A stretch of DNA of 45,292 nucleotides from NCBI GenBank assembly GCA_045597645.1, contig JAZLKM010000068.1, positions 1-45,292 on the forward strand. The letters are read 5' to 3'. Under the pieces are notes generated by a model that saw nothing but the letters and a program-made list of their open reading frames with translations, made no database searches and was not told where the DNA came from. Both the position numbers and the translations under genes were made by a program. The stretch is from JAKSSE01 sp045597645. GTDB taxonomy: Bacteria > Bacillota > Clostridia > Lachnospirales > Lachnospiraceae. Positions 33,886 through 41,990 of this stretch are shown here, piece by piece. Within the stretch, counting starts at the first letter, position 1. Every line of letters starts with the position of its first letter.

Positions 33886-35136
33886 ATGTACAGTATCAAG
33901 GATATTAACCTGGCACCGTCAGGTGAGAAAAAGATTGACTGGGTTAGAAAAAATTGCCCACTGCTAAGAAGCCTCGAGGAGGACTTTTCTAAGGAGAAGC
34001 CATTTGCAGGCGTTAAGGTAGCGCTTTCAATACATCTTGAGGCCAAGACAGCATACCTGTGCAAGGTACTGGCAGCTGGTGGAGCTGATATGTATATAAC
34101 AGGATCAAATCCACTTTCTACACAGGACGACGTGGCAGCAGCACTTGCTAAGGCAGGGCTTAATGTATTTGCATGGTACAATTGCACACCTGAGGAATAT
34201 GACTCAAATATTGAGAAAGTACTTGAGAATCATTGCAACATTATTATTGATGACGGAGGCGATCTTGTAGGCATGCTTCACACCAAGATGACTGATGAGC
34301 TTCAGTATGTAATCGGCGGATGCGAAGAGACCACCACAGGTATCATCAGACTCATGGCTATGGCTGAGAAGAATCAGCTTCAGTTCCCGATGGTTATGGT
34401 TAACAATGCTGATTGCAAGCACCTGTTTGACAACCGATACGGTACTGGTCAGTCAGTGTGGGATGGCATTAATCGCACTACCAACCTTATCGTATGTGGA
34501 AAGACTGTAGTAGTAGCAGGCTATGGCTGGTGTGGTAAGGGTGTTGCCATGAGAGCAAAGGGCCTTGGAGCACAGGTTATCGTTACAGAGATTGATCCTA
34601 TCAAGGCTATTGAAGCTGTAATGGATGGATTCACTGTAATGAAGATGCACGAGGCTGCAAAGATTGGTGACTTCTTTGTTACTGTAACAGGCTGTGCCCA
34701 TGTTATTCCTACTGAGGACCTCGCAGTTATGAAGAACGGTGCTATACTTTGCAACGCTGGCCACTTTGATGTTGAGATCGACATGGCTGGCCTTCGCAAG
34801 ATGGCGCTGTCTACTATTGATCAGAGAGCCAACATTGTAGGCTATGAGGTACGCGAGGGCGCGTTTGTATATGTTCTCGGTGAAGGACGTCTTGTGAACC
34901 TGGCATGTGGTGACGGACATCCGGCAGAGATTATGGATATGAGCTTTGCTATTCAGGCACTGTCAGCTAAGTACCTTGTGGAGCACAAGGGACAGCTTAA
35001 TGAGAAGCTCATTGTAGTACCCAAGGAAGTAGATAACGAGGTAGCAACCAGAAAGCTTAAGTTCCTTGGCATTGAAATCGATAAGTTAACTCCTGAGCAG
35101 GATGAGTATCTCCATGCTTCAGCAGTTGATATGTAA
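33886..35136 (+). CDS. ahcY: Adenosylhomocysteinase
   Basis: 416 residues. SAH hydrolase reversibly splits S-adenosylhomocysteine to adenosine and homocysteine. Visible features are LSIHLEAKTAYL, the SNPLSTQDDVAAAL segment, DDGGDL, the NAD-binding loop VAGYGWCGKG, and NAGHFDVEID. The start at 33886 has AAGGAGC 7 bases before it; an in-frame start at 33859 would overlap degV and lack a site. degV ends 13 bases upstream, and the CNNM-type gene begins 13 bases downstream. It recycles the by-product of methyltransferases such as those in this window. Confidence 0.95.
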   Translation: MYSIKDINLAPSGEKKIDWVRKNCPLLRSLEEDFSKEKPFAGVKVALSIHLEAKTAYLCKVLAAGGADMYITGSNPLSTQDDVAAALAKAGLNVFAWYNCTPEEYDSNIEKVLENHCNIIIDDGGDLVGMLHTKMTDELQYVIGGCEETTTGIIRLMAMAEKNQLQFPMVMVNNADCKHLFDNRYGTGQSVWDGINRTTNLIVCGKTVVVAGYGWCGKGVAMRAKGLGAQVIVTEIDPIKAIEAVMDGFTVMKMHEAAKIGDFFVTVTGCAHVIPTEDLAVMKNGAILCNAGHFDVEIDMAGLRKMALSTIDQRANIVGYEVREGAFVYVLGEGRLVNLACGDGHPAEIMDMSFAIQALSAKYLVEHKGQLNEKLIVVPKEVDNEVATRKLKFLGIEIDKLTPEQDEYLHASAVDM

Positions 35137-35149
35137 GGAGAAATAGAAA

Positions 35150-36433
35150 TTGGACCCCAGCTCGGCCATACAAATAGCGGTTCTCGTAATACTGGTGTTG
35201 CTTTCAAGCTTTTTTTCATCAGCAGAGACCGCTTTAACAACAGTAAATAAAATTAAAATGAAGACCATGGCGGAGGACGGCAATAGGCGCGCCGCTTTGG
35301 TACTTAAAATGACGGACAATCCTGGCAGGATGCTTTCGGCCATACTAATCGGCAACAATATCGTGAATTTGTCAGCATCTTCGCTGGCGACAATGTTAGC
35401 CGCCCGCTTTTGGGGAGGTATTGGTCCTGGTATTGCCACAGGTGTACTGACATTTGTTGTTCTGGTATTTGGCGAGATATCGCCTAAGACTGCGGCAACC
35501 ATCCATTCCACCAAGATGGCTATGTTTTATGCGCCTATCATATATGGAATCATGATGGTGCTTACGCCACTTATATTTATCGTTAACGTGATATCCAGAG
35601 CCTTCCTTAGATTGATTGGAATCAAAGAAGGCGAAGTGGAGGAGGTAGTCACCGAGGATGAGATACGTACATTGGTCGACGAATCCCTAGAGGACGGCGA
35701 GATAGAGACCGAAGAGCAGCAGATGATTCACAAGGTATTTGACTTTTCTGATGCGAGAGCAAAGGAAGTCATGGTACCTAGAGTTGATATGACTATGGTG
35801 GACGTGGAGAGCACCCTGGATGAGCTGTTTGAAGTGTATCGTGAGAATATGTTTACAAGACTTCCGGTATACGAGGAGAGCCAGGATAACATCATAGGAA
35901 TTATCAATATGAAGGATCTGGTGCTCAGAGATCCTAACGAAACATTTTCCGTTAGAAAATATTTAAGAGAGCCATTTTTCACTAGGGAGCAGAAAAAGAC
36001 TGCTGACCTTTTTGAAATGATGAAAAGGGATTCTATCTCTATGGCTATTGTGCTAGATGAGTACGGCACGGTGTCAGGCCTTGTGACTTTGGAGGACCTC
36101 ATAGAGGAAATCGTCGGCGAGATCCGAGACGAGTACGACAGTGATGAAGAGGATTTGCTCACTGCTATCAGTGAGAGAGAATTCATTGTGCAGGGTGGTA
36201 TGAATCTGGAAGATGCCTGCGATGCCCTGGGCCTTAGCTATTCGTCGGAGGATTATGATAGCATCGGAGGATATCTGACGGGCCTACTGGATCATTTTCC
36301 TGAGGAGAGAGAAGTATACCTGACAGATGACGATGTCTATTTCCGAGTTGAGGAAGTAGATAAAAAGCGAGTAGAAAAGATATATATAAGACTGCCCGAG
36401 ACGATGGGAGCAGATGAGGAGACGGAGGAGTAA
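35150..36433 (+). CDS. CNNM/CorC-type transporter (hemolysin family)
   Basis: 427 residues: a DUF21/CNNM membrane domain (about 1-190, with four helices and the NNIVNLSAS and FGEISPKTAAT motifs), a pair of CBS domains (about 200-330, EVMVPRVDM and IVLDEYGTVSGLVTLEDLIEEIVGEI as landmarks), and a C-terminal CorC_HlyC domain. Such proteins are linked to magnesium or cobalt efflux. The start codon is TTG at 35150, preceded by AAGGAG at 35135-35140. The stop TAA shares one base with the ATG of the next gene. Confidence 0.9.
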   Translation: MDPSSAIQIAVLVILVLLSSFFSSAETALTTVNKIKMKTMAEDGNRRAALVLKMTDNPGRMLSAILIGNNIVNLSASSLATMLAARFWGGIGPGIATGVLTFVVLVFGEISPKTAATIHSTKMAMFYAPIIYGIMMVLTPLIFIVNVISRAFLRLIGIKEGEVEEVVTEDEIRTLVDESLEDGEIETEEQQMIHKVFDFSDARAKEVMVPRVDMTMVDVESTLDELFEVYRENMFTRLPVYEESQDNIIGIINMKDLVLRDPNETFSVRKYLREPFFTREQKKTADLFEMMKRDSISMAIVLDEYGTVSGLVTLEDLIEEIVGEIRDEYDSDEEDLLTAISEREFIVQGGMNLEDACDALGLSYSSEDYDSIGGYLTGLLDHFPEEREVYLTDDDVYFRVEEVDKKRVEKIYIRLPETMGADEETEE

Positions 36434-37503
36434 TGATAAGACGCTCCAACATAAAGAGAATAGTTGCTGTGGCTAGTGCCCTCGCCATGTTGACAGCTGG
36501 CCTTACAGGCTGTGCTAAAGAGGAGAGACTGGCCAGACAGGCTGAGGATATCCAGATGGGCAAGAACGCCTTGGACAGCGGACAGTATGATTTGGCTGTC
36601 GACGCTTTTAATGCAGCGTTAGGTGAGTCCTTGGGGCACGTAGGAGCTACAGAGATTGATGTCAACTACTACAAGGCTGCGGCTCAGAATATGGCTGGCA
36701 ACTATGAGGGTGCGATCGAGACCTACACAGCTGTTATCGATTACAAGAGCACTGATCCAAATCCGTATTTTCTGAGAGGAAGTGTGTACTTAGCTCTGGA
36801 TAATGAGCCGAGTGCAGTGTCAGACTATCGCATGGCAACCTCACTTTGCGACAAGGATTACGAACTATACATTCAAATTTATAATAATCTTGCAAACTAC
36901 GGTGACCAGACTCAGGCTATGGAGTTCTTGAACGCAGCACTTGCAGTTAACGACAAGTCTGCGATAAGCTACCTGATGCGAGGACGTATCTACTATATTA
37001 TGGAGCAATATGAGCTGGCGGAGAATGAGCTTCTGACAGCTCAGAAGAAGGATAAGGCTGAAGCAGCCATATACCTGGCTCAGGTGTATGAGGCTGAAGG
37101 TAGGTACGATGAGGCGGAGAGCGTATTGGATGTATACCTCTCAACCGGAACGCCTACCTGCACAGCGCTAAATACAATGGGACTGCTGTCAATGCAAAAG
37201 GGCGATTATAAAAATGCTCTAATGTATTTTGATCAGGGGCTTAATTTAGAATTAGTAACTAATGAGCAGTCTCTTATGAGAAACAAGATAATAGCAATGG
37301 AGTATCTGGGGATGTTCTCTGAGGCGAGAGTGTATATGAATTCTTATCTCGCTCAGTATCCGAAGGATGAGCAGGCCAGAAGAGAAGCAGTTTTCCTAGA
37401 GACAAGAGGGGCAAGTGCTTCAGAGCAGGCACCACCAGAACCTTTGGAGGAGGAAACAGAAGGCGATGGCGAGGAAAATGCCGATGCCGCACCTGCTGCA
37501 TAA
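36433..37503 (+). CDS. TPR-repeat lipoprotein
   Basis: 356 residues with a lipoprotein signal peptide ending in the lipobox LTGC (C27). At least six tetratricopeptide-like repeats follow (about 35-325; e.g. GQYDLAVDAFNAAL, GNYEGAIETYTAVI, GRYDEAESVLDVYL, GDYKNALMYFDQGL). The last 30 residues are acidic and low in complexity. It is likely an outer-face scaffold for protein contacts. Its start overlaps the transporter stop by one base, and hflX follows 11 bases after its stop. Confidence 0.85.
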   Translation: MIRRSNIKRIVAVASALAMLTAGLTGCAKEERLARQAEDIQMGKNALDSGQYDLAVDAFNAALGESLGHVGATEIDVNYYKAAAQNMAGNYEGAIETYTAVIDYKSTDPNPYFLRGSVYLALDNEPSAVSDYRMATSLCDKDYELYIQIYNNLANYGDQTQAMEFLNAALAVNDKSAISYLMRGRIYYIMEQYELAENELLTAQKKDKAEAAIYLAQVYEAEGRYDEAESVLDVYLSTGTPTCTALNTMGLLSMQKGDYKNALMYFDQGLNLELVTNEQSLMRNKIIAMEYLGMFSEARVYMNSYLAQYPKDEQARREAVFLETRGASASEQAPPEPLEEETEGDGEENADAAPAA

Positions 37504-37514
37504 AAATAATAGGT

Positions 37515-38780
37515 ATGATAACAGAGATTAAAGAGGAAAAGGAACGGGTTATCCTTGTGGCGGTATGCTCGCAAAATCAGAGCGAGGAAGTAGTGCACAA
37601 ATCGCTTGAAGAGCTTGAAGATTTGTGCAAGACCGCAGGAGCAGAGGTAATCTGTTATATGATTCAAAACAGAGAGCGCGTGCATAACGCGCTCTATTTG
37701 GGTACAGGTAAGGTGCAGGAAGTGAAGGAGGAAATAGAGCGCACAGGTGCCACTGGCATAGTGGCAGATGATGAGCTCTCCCCATCACAGATGAAGAACC
37801 TCGAGCAGGAGCTTGGAGTTAAAATCATGGATAGGACCATGGTTATTCTCGATATTTTTGCCAAGCATGCTAAAAGCAGAGAGGGTCAGATTCAAGTGGA
37901 GCTGGCGCAGCTTAAGTACTCGTCAGGACGACTTACAGGAAAGGGCATCGCGATGTCAAGGCTTGGAGGTGGTATCGGAACGAGAGGCCCTGGAGAGAGC
38001 AAGCTTGAGACTGACAGGAGACTTATAAGAGACCGCATAGGTCAGCTCGGCGCAGAGCTAAAGGATATAGAAAAGCACAGAGAACTGACTAGAGCTCGAA
38101 GAAAGAAGGAGAGTAAGAAGGTGGCTGCCATAGTTGGATATACCAATGCAGGTAAGTCAACTTTGCTTAATTCACTTACAGATGCAGGAATACTGGCAGA
38201 GGATATGCTTTTTGCGACACTGGATACTACAACCAGAGTATTGGAGCTAGAGCGCGGACAGGAGATACTCTTGACGGACACTGTCGGATTTATCAGCAAG
38301 CTCCCACACCATCTGGTAGACGCATTTAAAAGTACACTTGAAGAGGCAAAGTATGCGGATTATATCATCCATGTAGTAGATGCTTCTAATCCTGAAGCAG
38401 CAATGCAGATGAGGACAGTCTACGAGACCTTGGACAGTCTTGGCGCGACAGGCAAGCCTGTGCTTACTTTATATAATAAGATAGACAGGATCGAGGAGCC
38501 TTCTGATGCAGACCTTGGACCATTTTTTGATGACAGAGCAGATAAGATGCTTAGAATATCTGCTAAGCAGCAGATAGGTTTTGAAGATATCAAATTGGCT
38601 TTGGCTGATTTTATGCGTGATGGCAAAAGATATGTAGATACTGTATTAGACTTCTCACAGGGAGGGATTCTGGCTGAGATAAGAAAGCGAGGAGAACTGC
38701 TTGAGGAGGAGTACACTAATGATGGAATACATATTAGAGCGTATATACCAAGCGATATAGTCCTACCACAGGTTAATTAG
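37515..38780 (+). CDS. hflX: Ribosome-associated GTPase HflX
   Basis: 421 residues. An N-terminal HflX domain (about 1-190, with GTGKVQEV, DDELSPSQ and the SRLGGGIGTRGPGESKLE loop), then a GTPase domain with GYTNAGKSTLLN, DTVGFI and NKID. HflX splits stalled ribosomes and is often induced by stress. No hfq is near. It ends the operon that begins with hisA; no terminator is seen right after its stop. Confidence 0.95.
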   Translation: MITEIKEEKERVILVAVCSQNQSEEVVHKSLEELEDLCKTAGAEVICYMIQNRERVHNALYLGTGKVQEVKEEIERTGATGIVADDELSPSQMKNLEQELGVKIMDRTMVILDIFAKHAKSREGQIQVELAQLKYSSGRLTGKGIAMSRLGGGIGTRGPGESKLETDRRLIRDRIGQLGAELKDIEKHRELTRARRKKESKKVAAIVGYTNAGKSTLLNSLTDAGILAEDMLFATLDTTTRVLELERGQEILLTDTVGFISKLPHHLVDAFKSTLEEAKYADYIIHVVDASNPEAAMQMRTVYETLDSLGATGKPVLTLYNKIDRIEEPSDADLGPFFDDRADKMLRISAKQQIGFEDIKLALADFMRDGKRYVDTVLDFSQGGILAEIRKRGELLEEEYTNDGIHIRAYIPSDIVLPQVN

Positions 38781-38822
38781 CTTGTGCTAGCTTCAAAATG
38801 ACAGGCAACGAACACGCGTGAG

Positions 38823-38870
38823 ACACAATATATAGTATATGTAGTACTATAGTACCACTCCATATAGTAC
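38823..38870 (+). promoter_or_regulatory. Pair of NrdR-like boxes upstream of nrdD
   Basis: Box 1, ACACAATATATAGTAT (38823-38838), and box 2, CCACTCCATATAGTAC (38855-38870), match the NrdR pattern ACACWATATWTAGTGT well and moderately. Their centres are 32 bases apart, about three helical turns, as expected for cooperative NrdR binding. Between them is an exact palindrome GTACTATAGTAC (38844-38855). The distance to the nrdD ATG is nearly 300 bases. Confidence 0.65.
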
Positions 38871-39030
38871 AAAAGTAACGGAAAATACGTTTTGTGCAAC
38901 ATTTTATTTTGAAGCCGATTTCGGGATAAATTTAGACTTAACAAACTGCAAAAATGCCGAGTTTATGCGGAAAATTGGTCTTAAATTCTTTCGTCAAAAA
39001 GTACAATATTTGTTCACAAGACGTTCACAA

Positions 39031-39046
39031 CCACAATATCTAGTGT
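39031..39046 (+). promoter_or_regulatory. Third NrdR-like box near the nrdD promoter region
   Basis: CCACAATATCTAGTGT matches the NrdR pattern at 14 of 16 positions. A weaker half-like site (GTACAATATTTGTTCA) lies 30 bases upstream at 39001-39016, again about three helical turns. A possible -35 TTCACA (39013-39018) and -10 TATCTA (39037-39042) would place the box over the -10, and another weak pair, TTGGCT (39048) with TATGAT (39073), lies just after it. Confidence 0.6.
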
Positions 39047-39087
39047 TTTGGCTGTTGCTACTACAACCGAATTATGATAACTTTATT

Positions 39088-39112
39088 ACTGCACCGCTAG
39101 TGTGCAGTTTTT
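39088..39112 (+). terminator. Terminator-like hairpin in the nrdD leader
   Basis: ACTGCAC (39088-39094) and GTGCAGT (39102-39108) form a 7-bp stem with loop CGCTAGT and a T tract (39108-39112). It could end the hflX operon, or act as an attenuator or stabilising 5' hairpin of nrdD, whose ATG is only 40 bases downstream. The rest of the gene-free stretch 38781-39151 is AT-rich, with NrdR-like boxes and two GTTCACAA direct repeats (39012-39019, 39023-39030) 11 bases apart. Confidence 0.6.
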
Positions 39113-39151
39113 AATTGGATTGTATTGAGGAAAGAAAGGCAGGACACAGGA

Positions 39152-41521
39152 ATGTTTGAGGTTATCAAACGTGATGGGCAGGTAGCAGAGTTTAATCTGG
39201 CAAAGATATCGGACGCTATGGAAAAAGCGTTTATTGCATCAGAGAAGGCATATACAGATGATATTATTGGTCTTTTGGCTCTTCGTGTTACTGCTGACTT
39301 TCAGGGAAAGCTCAAGGATAACAGAATCTCTGTTGAGGAGGTTCAGGATAGCGTAGAGGCTGTGCTTGAGCAGAGTGGATATACTGATGTAGCAAAATGC
39401 TATATTCTTTATCGCAAGCAGCGCGAGAAGATGCGCAACATGAAGTCAACCATTCTTGACTACAAGGATGTAGTTAACAGCTATGTAAAGGTAGAGGACT
39501 GGCGAGTAAAGGAGAATTCTACTGTTACATATTCTGTAGGTGGACTCATTCTTTCTAACTCAGGTGCAGTTACAGCTAATTACTGGCTTAGCGAGATCTA
39601 TGATGAGGAGATTGCTAATGCTCATAGAAATGCAGATATACATATTCATGACCTGTCAATGTTAACCGGCTACTGTGCTGGATGGTCACTTAAGCAGCTC
39701 ATCAAAGAAGGCCTTGGAGGCATACCTGGAAAGATTACATCTGCTCCTGCAAAGCATCTTTCAGTTCTTTGCAACCAGATGGTTAACTTCCTTGGAATAA
39801 TGCAGAATGAATGGGCTGGAGCACAGGCATTTTCGTCGTTTGATACCTACCTTGCTCCGTTTGTAAAGGTTGATAACCTTTCATACGATGATGTTAAGAA
39901 GTGCATTGAAGCATTTATCTACGGTGTAAATACTCCGAGCCGTTGGGGTACACAGGCACCATTCTCAAATATCACTCTTGACTGGACGGTACCAAACGAT
40001 CTGGCAGAGCTTCCATGTATCATCGGCGGTAAGGAAGCAGACTTCAAGTATAAGGACTGCAAGAAGGAAATGGATATGGTCAACAAGGCTTTCCTTGAGA
40101 CCATGATTGAGGGAGATGCAAATGGACGCGGATTCCAGTATCCTATTCCTACATATTCTATAACCAGAGATTTCGACTGGTCAGATACAGAAAATAATCG
40201 TCTTCTTTTCGAGATGACTGCAAAGTATGGTACACCGTACTTCAGTAACTACATTAATTCAGATATGGAGCCTTCAGATGTACGCTCTATGTGCTGCCGC
40301 TTAAGACTTGACCTCCGTGAGCTTCGCAAAAAGTCAGGTGGATTCTTCGGATCAGGTGAGAGCACCGGATCGGTTGGAGTAGTTACTATCAATCTTCCTA
40401 GAATTGCATATGTTGCAGAGAATAAGGAAGACTTCTATGCTCGTCTTGACAGAATGATGGATATAGCAGCGCGTTCTCTTAAGATTAAGAGAGGCGTTAT
40501 CACTAAGCTTTTGGACGAGGGATTATATCCGTATACCAAGAGATATTTGGGAACTTTCAACAACCATTTCTCGACAATTGGTTTGGTTGGAATGAACGAG
40601 GTAGGACTTAATGCTAAGTGGCTGGGATTGGATCTCACCCATGAGGAGACACAGGAGTTTGCAAAGGACGTGCTTAATCACATGAGAGAGCGCCTTTCAG
40701 ACTATCAGGAGCAGTACGGTGACCTCTATAACCTTGAGGCTACTCCGGCAGAGTCAACAAGCTTTAGACTTGCAAAGCATGATCGTAAGCACTATCCGGA
40801 AATTATCACCGCTGGTAAGCCAGGAGATACTCCTTTCTATACCAATAGCTCACATCTTCCTGTTGAGTTTACATCAGATATATTTGATGCTCTTGATATT
40901 CAGGATGAGTTGCAGACACTGTACACTTCAGGAACTGTATTCCATGCGTTCCTTGGAGAGAAGCTTCCTGATTGGAAGGCTGCAGCAGATCTTGTACGTA
41001 AGATAGCTGAGAACTACAAGCTTCCTTATTACACCATGAGCCCGACCTATTCAGTATGCAAGACCCATGGTTACCTCGCTGGCGAGCAGTACACCTGCCC
41101 ACACTGTGGAGAAAAGGCCGAGGTATACAGCCGTATCACAGGATACTATCGTCCGGTTCAGAACTGGAACGAAGGAAAGACTCAGGAGTACAAGAATCGT
41201 AAGCTTTATGAGCCGGCTAATAGTCGCATGAAGCGCGGTGCGGTGGCAGCTAGTAGCCAGAGCGAAGTTCAGACCAGCCCTAGTGCAACTGTTGTAGCTC
41301 AGAAGAAGTATCTCTTCACAACCAAGACATGCCCGAACTGTGCAGCTGCAAAGCAGATGCTGGCAGATGAGGATTACATCCTGATTGATGCAGAGGAAAA
41401 TGTAGAGCTCTCGAAAGAATATGGTATAATGCAGGCACCGACTCTTGTAGTCGTAGGCGAAGATGGAGTACAGAAGTATGTAAATGCTTCAAACATCCAG
41501 AGATTTGTTGAGGAACAGTAA
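39152..41521 (+). CDS. nrdD: Anaerobic ribonucleoside-triphosphate reductase with fused glutaredoxin-like domain
   Basis: 789 residues. An ATP-cone (about 1-95, VIKRDGQVAEFNLAKI), the class III catalytic barrel, and a C-terminal glycyl-radical region: the zinc site includes CPHC, and the radical glycine lies in RITGYYRP near residue 664. After a Ser/Ala-rich linker a glutaredoxin/thioredoxin-like domain occupies 718-789 with CPNC (C727/C730) and the cis-proline segment QAPTLVVV. The fused redoxin suggests that thiols rather than formate supply electrons. I chose ATG 39152, with GAAAGG upstream, over a TTG at 39125. The activase gene nrdG is not adjacent. Confidence 0.95.
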   Translation: MFEVIKRDGQVAEFNLAKISDAMEKAFIASEKAYTDDIIGLLALRVTADFQGKLKDNRISVEEVQDSVEAVLEQSGYTDVAKCYILYRKQREKMRNMKSTILDYKDVVNSYVKVEDWRVKENSTVTYSVGGLILSNSGAVTANYWLSEIYDEEIANAHRNADIHIHDLSMLTGYCAGWSLKQLIKEGLGGIPGKITSAPAKHLSVLCNQMVNFLGIMQNEWAGAQAFSSFDTYLAPFVKVDNLSYDDVKKCIEAFIYGVNTPSRWGTQAPFSNITLDWTVPNDLAELPCIIGGKEADFKYKDCKKEMDMVNKAFLETMIEGDANGRGFQYPIPTYSITRDFDWSDTENNRLLFEMTAKYGTPYFSNYINSDMEPSDVRSMCCRLRLDLRELRKKSGGFFGSGESTGSVGVVTINLPRIAYVAENKEDFYARLDRMMDIAARSLKIKRGVITKLLDEGLYPYTKRYLGTFNNHFSTIGLVGMNEVGLNAKWLGLDLTHEETQEFAKDVLNHMRERLSDYQEQYGDLYNLEATPAESTSFRLAKHDRKHYPEIITAGKPGDTPFYTNSSHLPVEFTSDIFDALDIQDELQTLYTSGTVFHAFLGEKLPDWKAAADLVRKIAENYKLPYYTMSPTYSVCKTHGYLAGEQYTCPHCGEKAEVYSRITGYYRPVQNWNEGKTQEYKNRKLYEPANSRMKRGAVAASSQSEVQTSPSATVVAQKKYLFTTKTCPNCAAAKQMLADEDYILIDAEENVELSKEYGIMQAPTLVVVGEDGVQKYVNASNIQRFVEEQ

Positions 41522-41528
41522 AAAACAC

Positions 41529-41557
41529 TTGACAATGAGGGTGGCCTGACGTATTAT
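41529..41557 (+). promoter_or_regulatory. Strong promoter of rpsT
   Basis: TTGACA (41529-41534), 17 bases, TATTAT (41552-41557): a near-consensus sigma-A promoter eight bases after the nrdD stop. Transcription should start near 41564, giving a leader of about 79 bases. Confidence 0.8.
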
Positions 41558-41569
41558 TCGTTAGTGCGT

Positions 41570-41604
41570 GTATATTGAACTGTCCGTGTCCGGATTTGAT
41601 ATAC
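41570..41604 (+). promoter_or_regulatory. Structured rpsT leader hairpin
   Basis: GTATAT (41570-41575) pairs with ATATAC (41599-41604), and inside it TCCG (41583-41586) with CGGA (41591-41594) around loop TGTC. The hairpin begins almost at the predicted transcript start and ends 26 bases before the Shine-Dalgarno. It may be a regulatory target for S20 or a stabilising 5' structure. Confidence 0.45.
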
Positions 41605-41642
41605 AGCTTTTATGAGAAAACTCAGATTCGGAGGTGAACAGA

Positions 41643-41906
41643 TTGGCAAATATTAAATCAGCTAAGAAGCGTGTGCTTGTTACTGCTACCAAGACCGAGC
41701 GCAATAAGGCGATCCGTTCAAAGGTAAAGACTTACATCAAGAAGGTAGAGTCAGCAGTTGAGAGTGGAGATAAGGCAGCAGCTCAGGAAGTACTTAAGGA
41801 AGCTACTTCAGTTATCGAGTCAGCTGGAAGCAAGGGAATCTACAAGGACAATAACGTTTCTCGTAAGGTTTCAAGACTTGCAAAGCTTGTAAACAGCATG
41901 CAGTAA
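41643..41906 (+). CDS. rpsT: 30S ribosomal protein S20
   Basis: 87 residues, beginning MANIKSAKKR as in nearly all S20 proteins, so the start is the TTG at 41643. GGAGGTG at 41630-41636 is well placed for it; an in-frame GTG at 41634 lies within that site. S20 binds 16S rRNA at the 5' domain early in 30S assembly. A TTG start is also used by rpsT in Escherichia coli, where it is linked to translational control. The gene is monocistronic, with its own promoter and a strong terminator. Confidence 0.96.
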   Translation: MANIKSAKKRVLVTATKTERNKAIRSKVKTYIKKVESAVESGDKAAAQEVLKEATSVIESAGSKGIYKDNNVSRKVSRLAKLVNSMQ

Positions 41907-41918
41907 AAAGACTTAACA

Positions 41919-41952
41919 AGCCCTCCGGTCCCGTCAACCGGAGGGCTTTTTT
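41919..41952 (+). terminator. Strong terminator of rpsT
   Basis: AGCCCTCCGGT (41919-41929) and ACCGGAGGGCT (41937-41947) form a perfect 11-bp stem with loop CCCGTCA, followed by a run of T to 41952. Confidence 0.95.
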
Positions 41953-41990
41953 ATACTAATAAGAAGTAAAAGGAACTTGGAGGTACATAC

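Noticed and set aside
34453..34920. Long open frame antisense to ahcY
   Set aside because: Composition and position fit a shadow of a strongly biased gene; no start signal or family likeness.
35728..36186. 152-codon open frame antisense to the CNNM-type gene
   Set aside because: Serine-rich antisense of a well-supported gene without its own signals.
38880..39080. Cobalamin riboswitch before nrdD
   Set aside because: The expected conserved B12-box sequence is not seen and the region is AT-rich without a matching fold.
39125..39151. TTG start of nrdD
   Set aside because: The extra nine residues include the ribosome binding site for ATG 39152.
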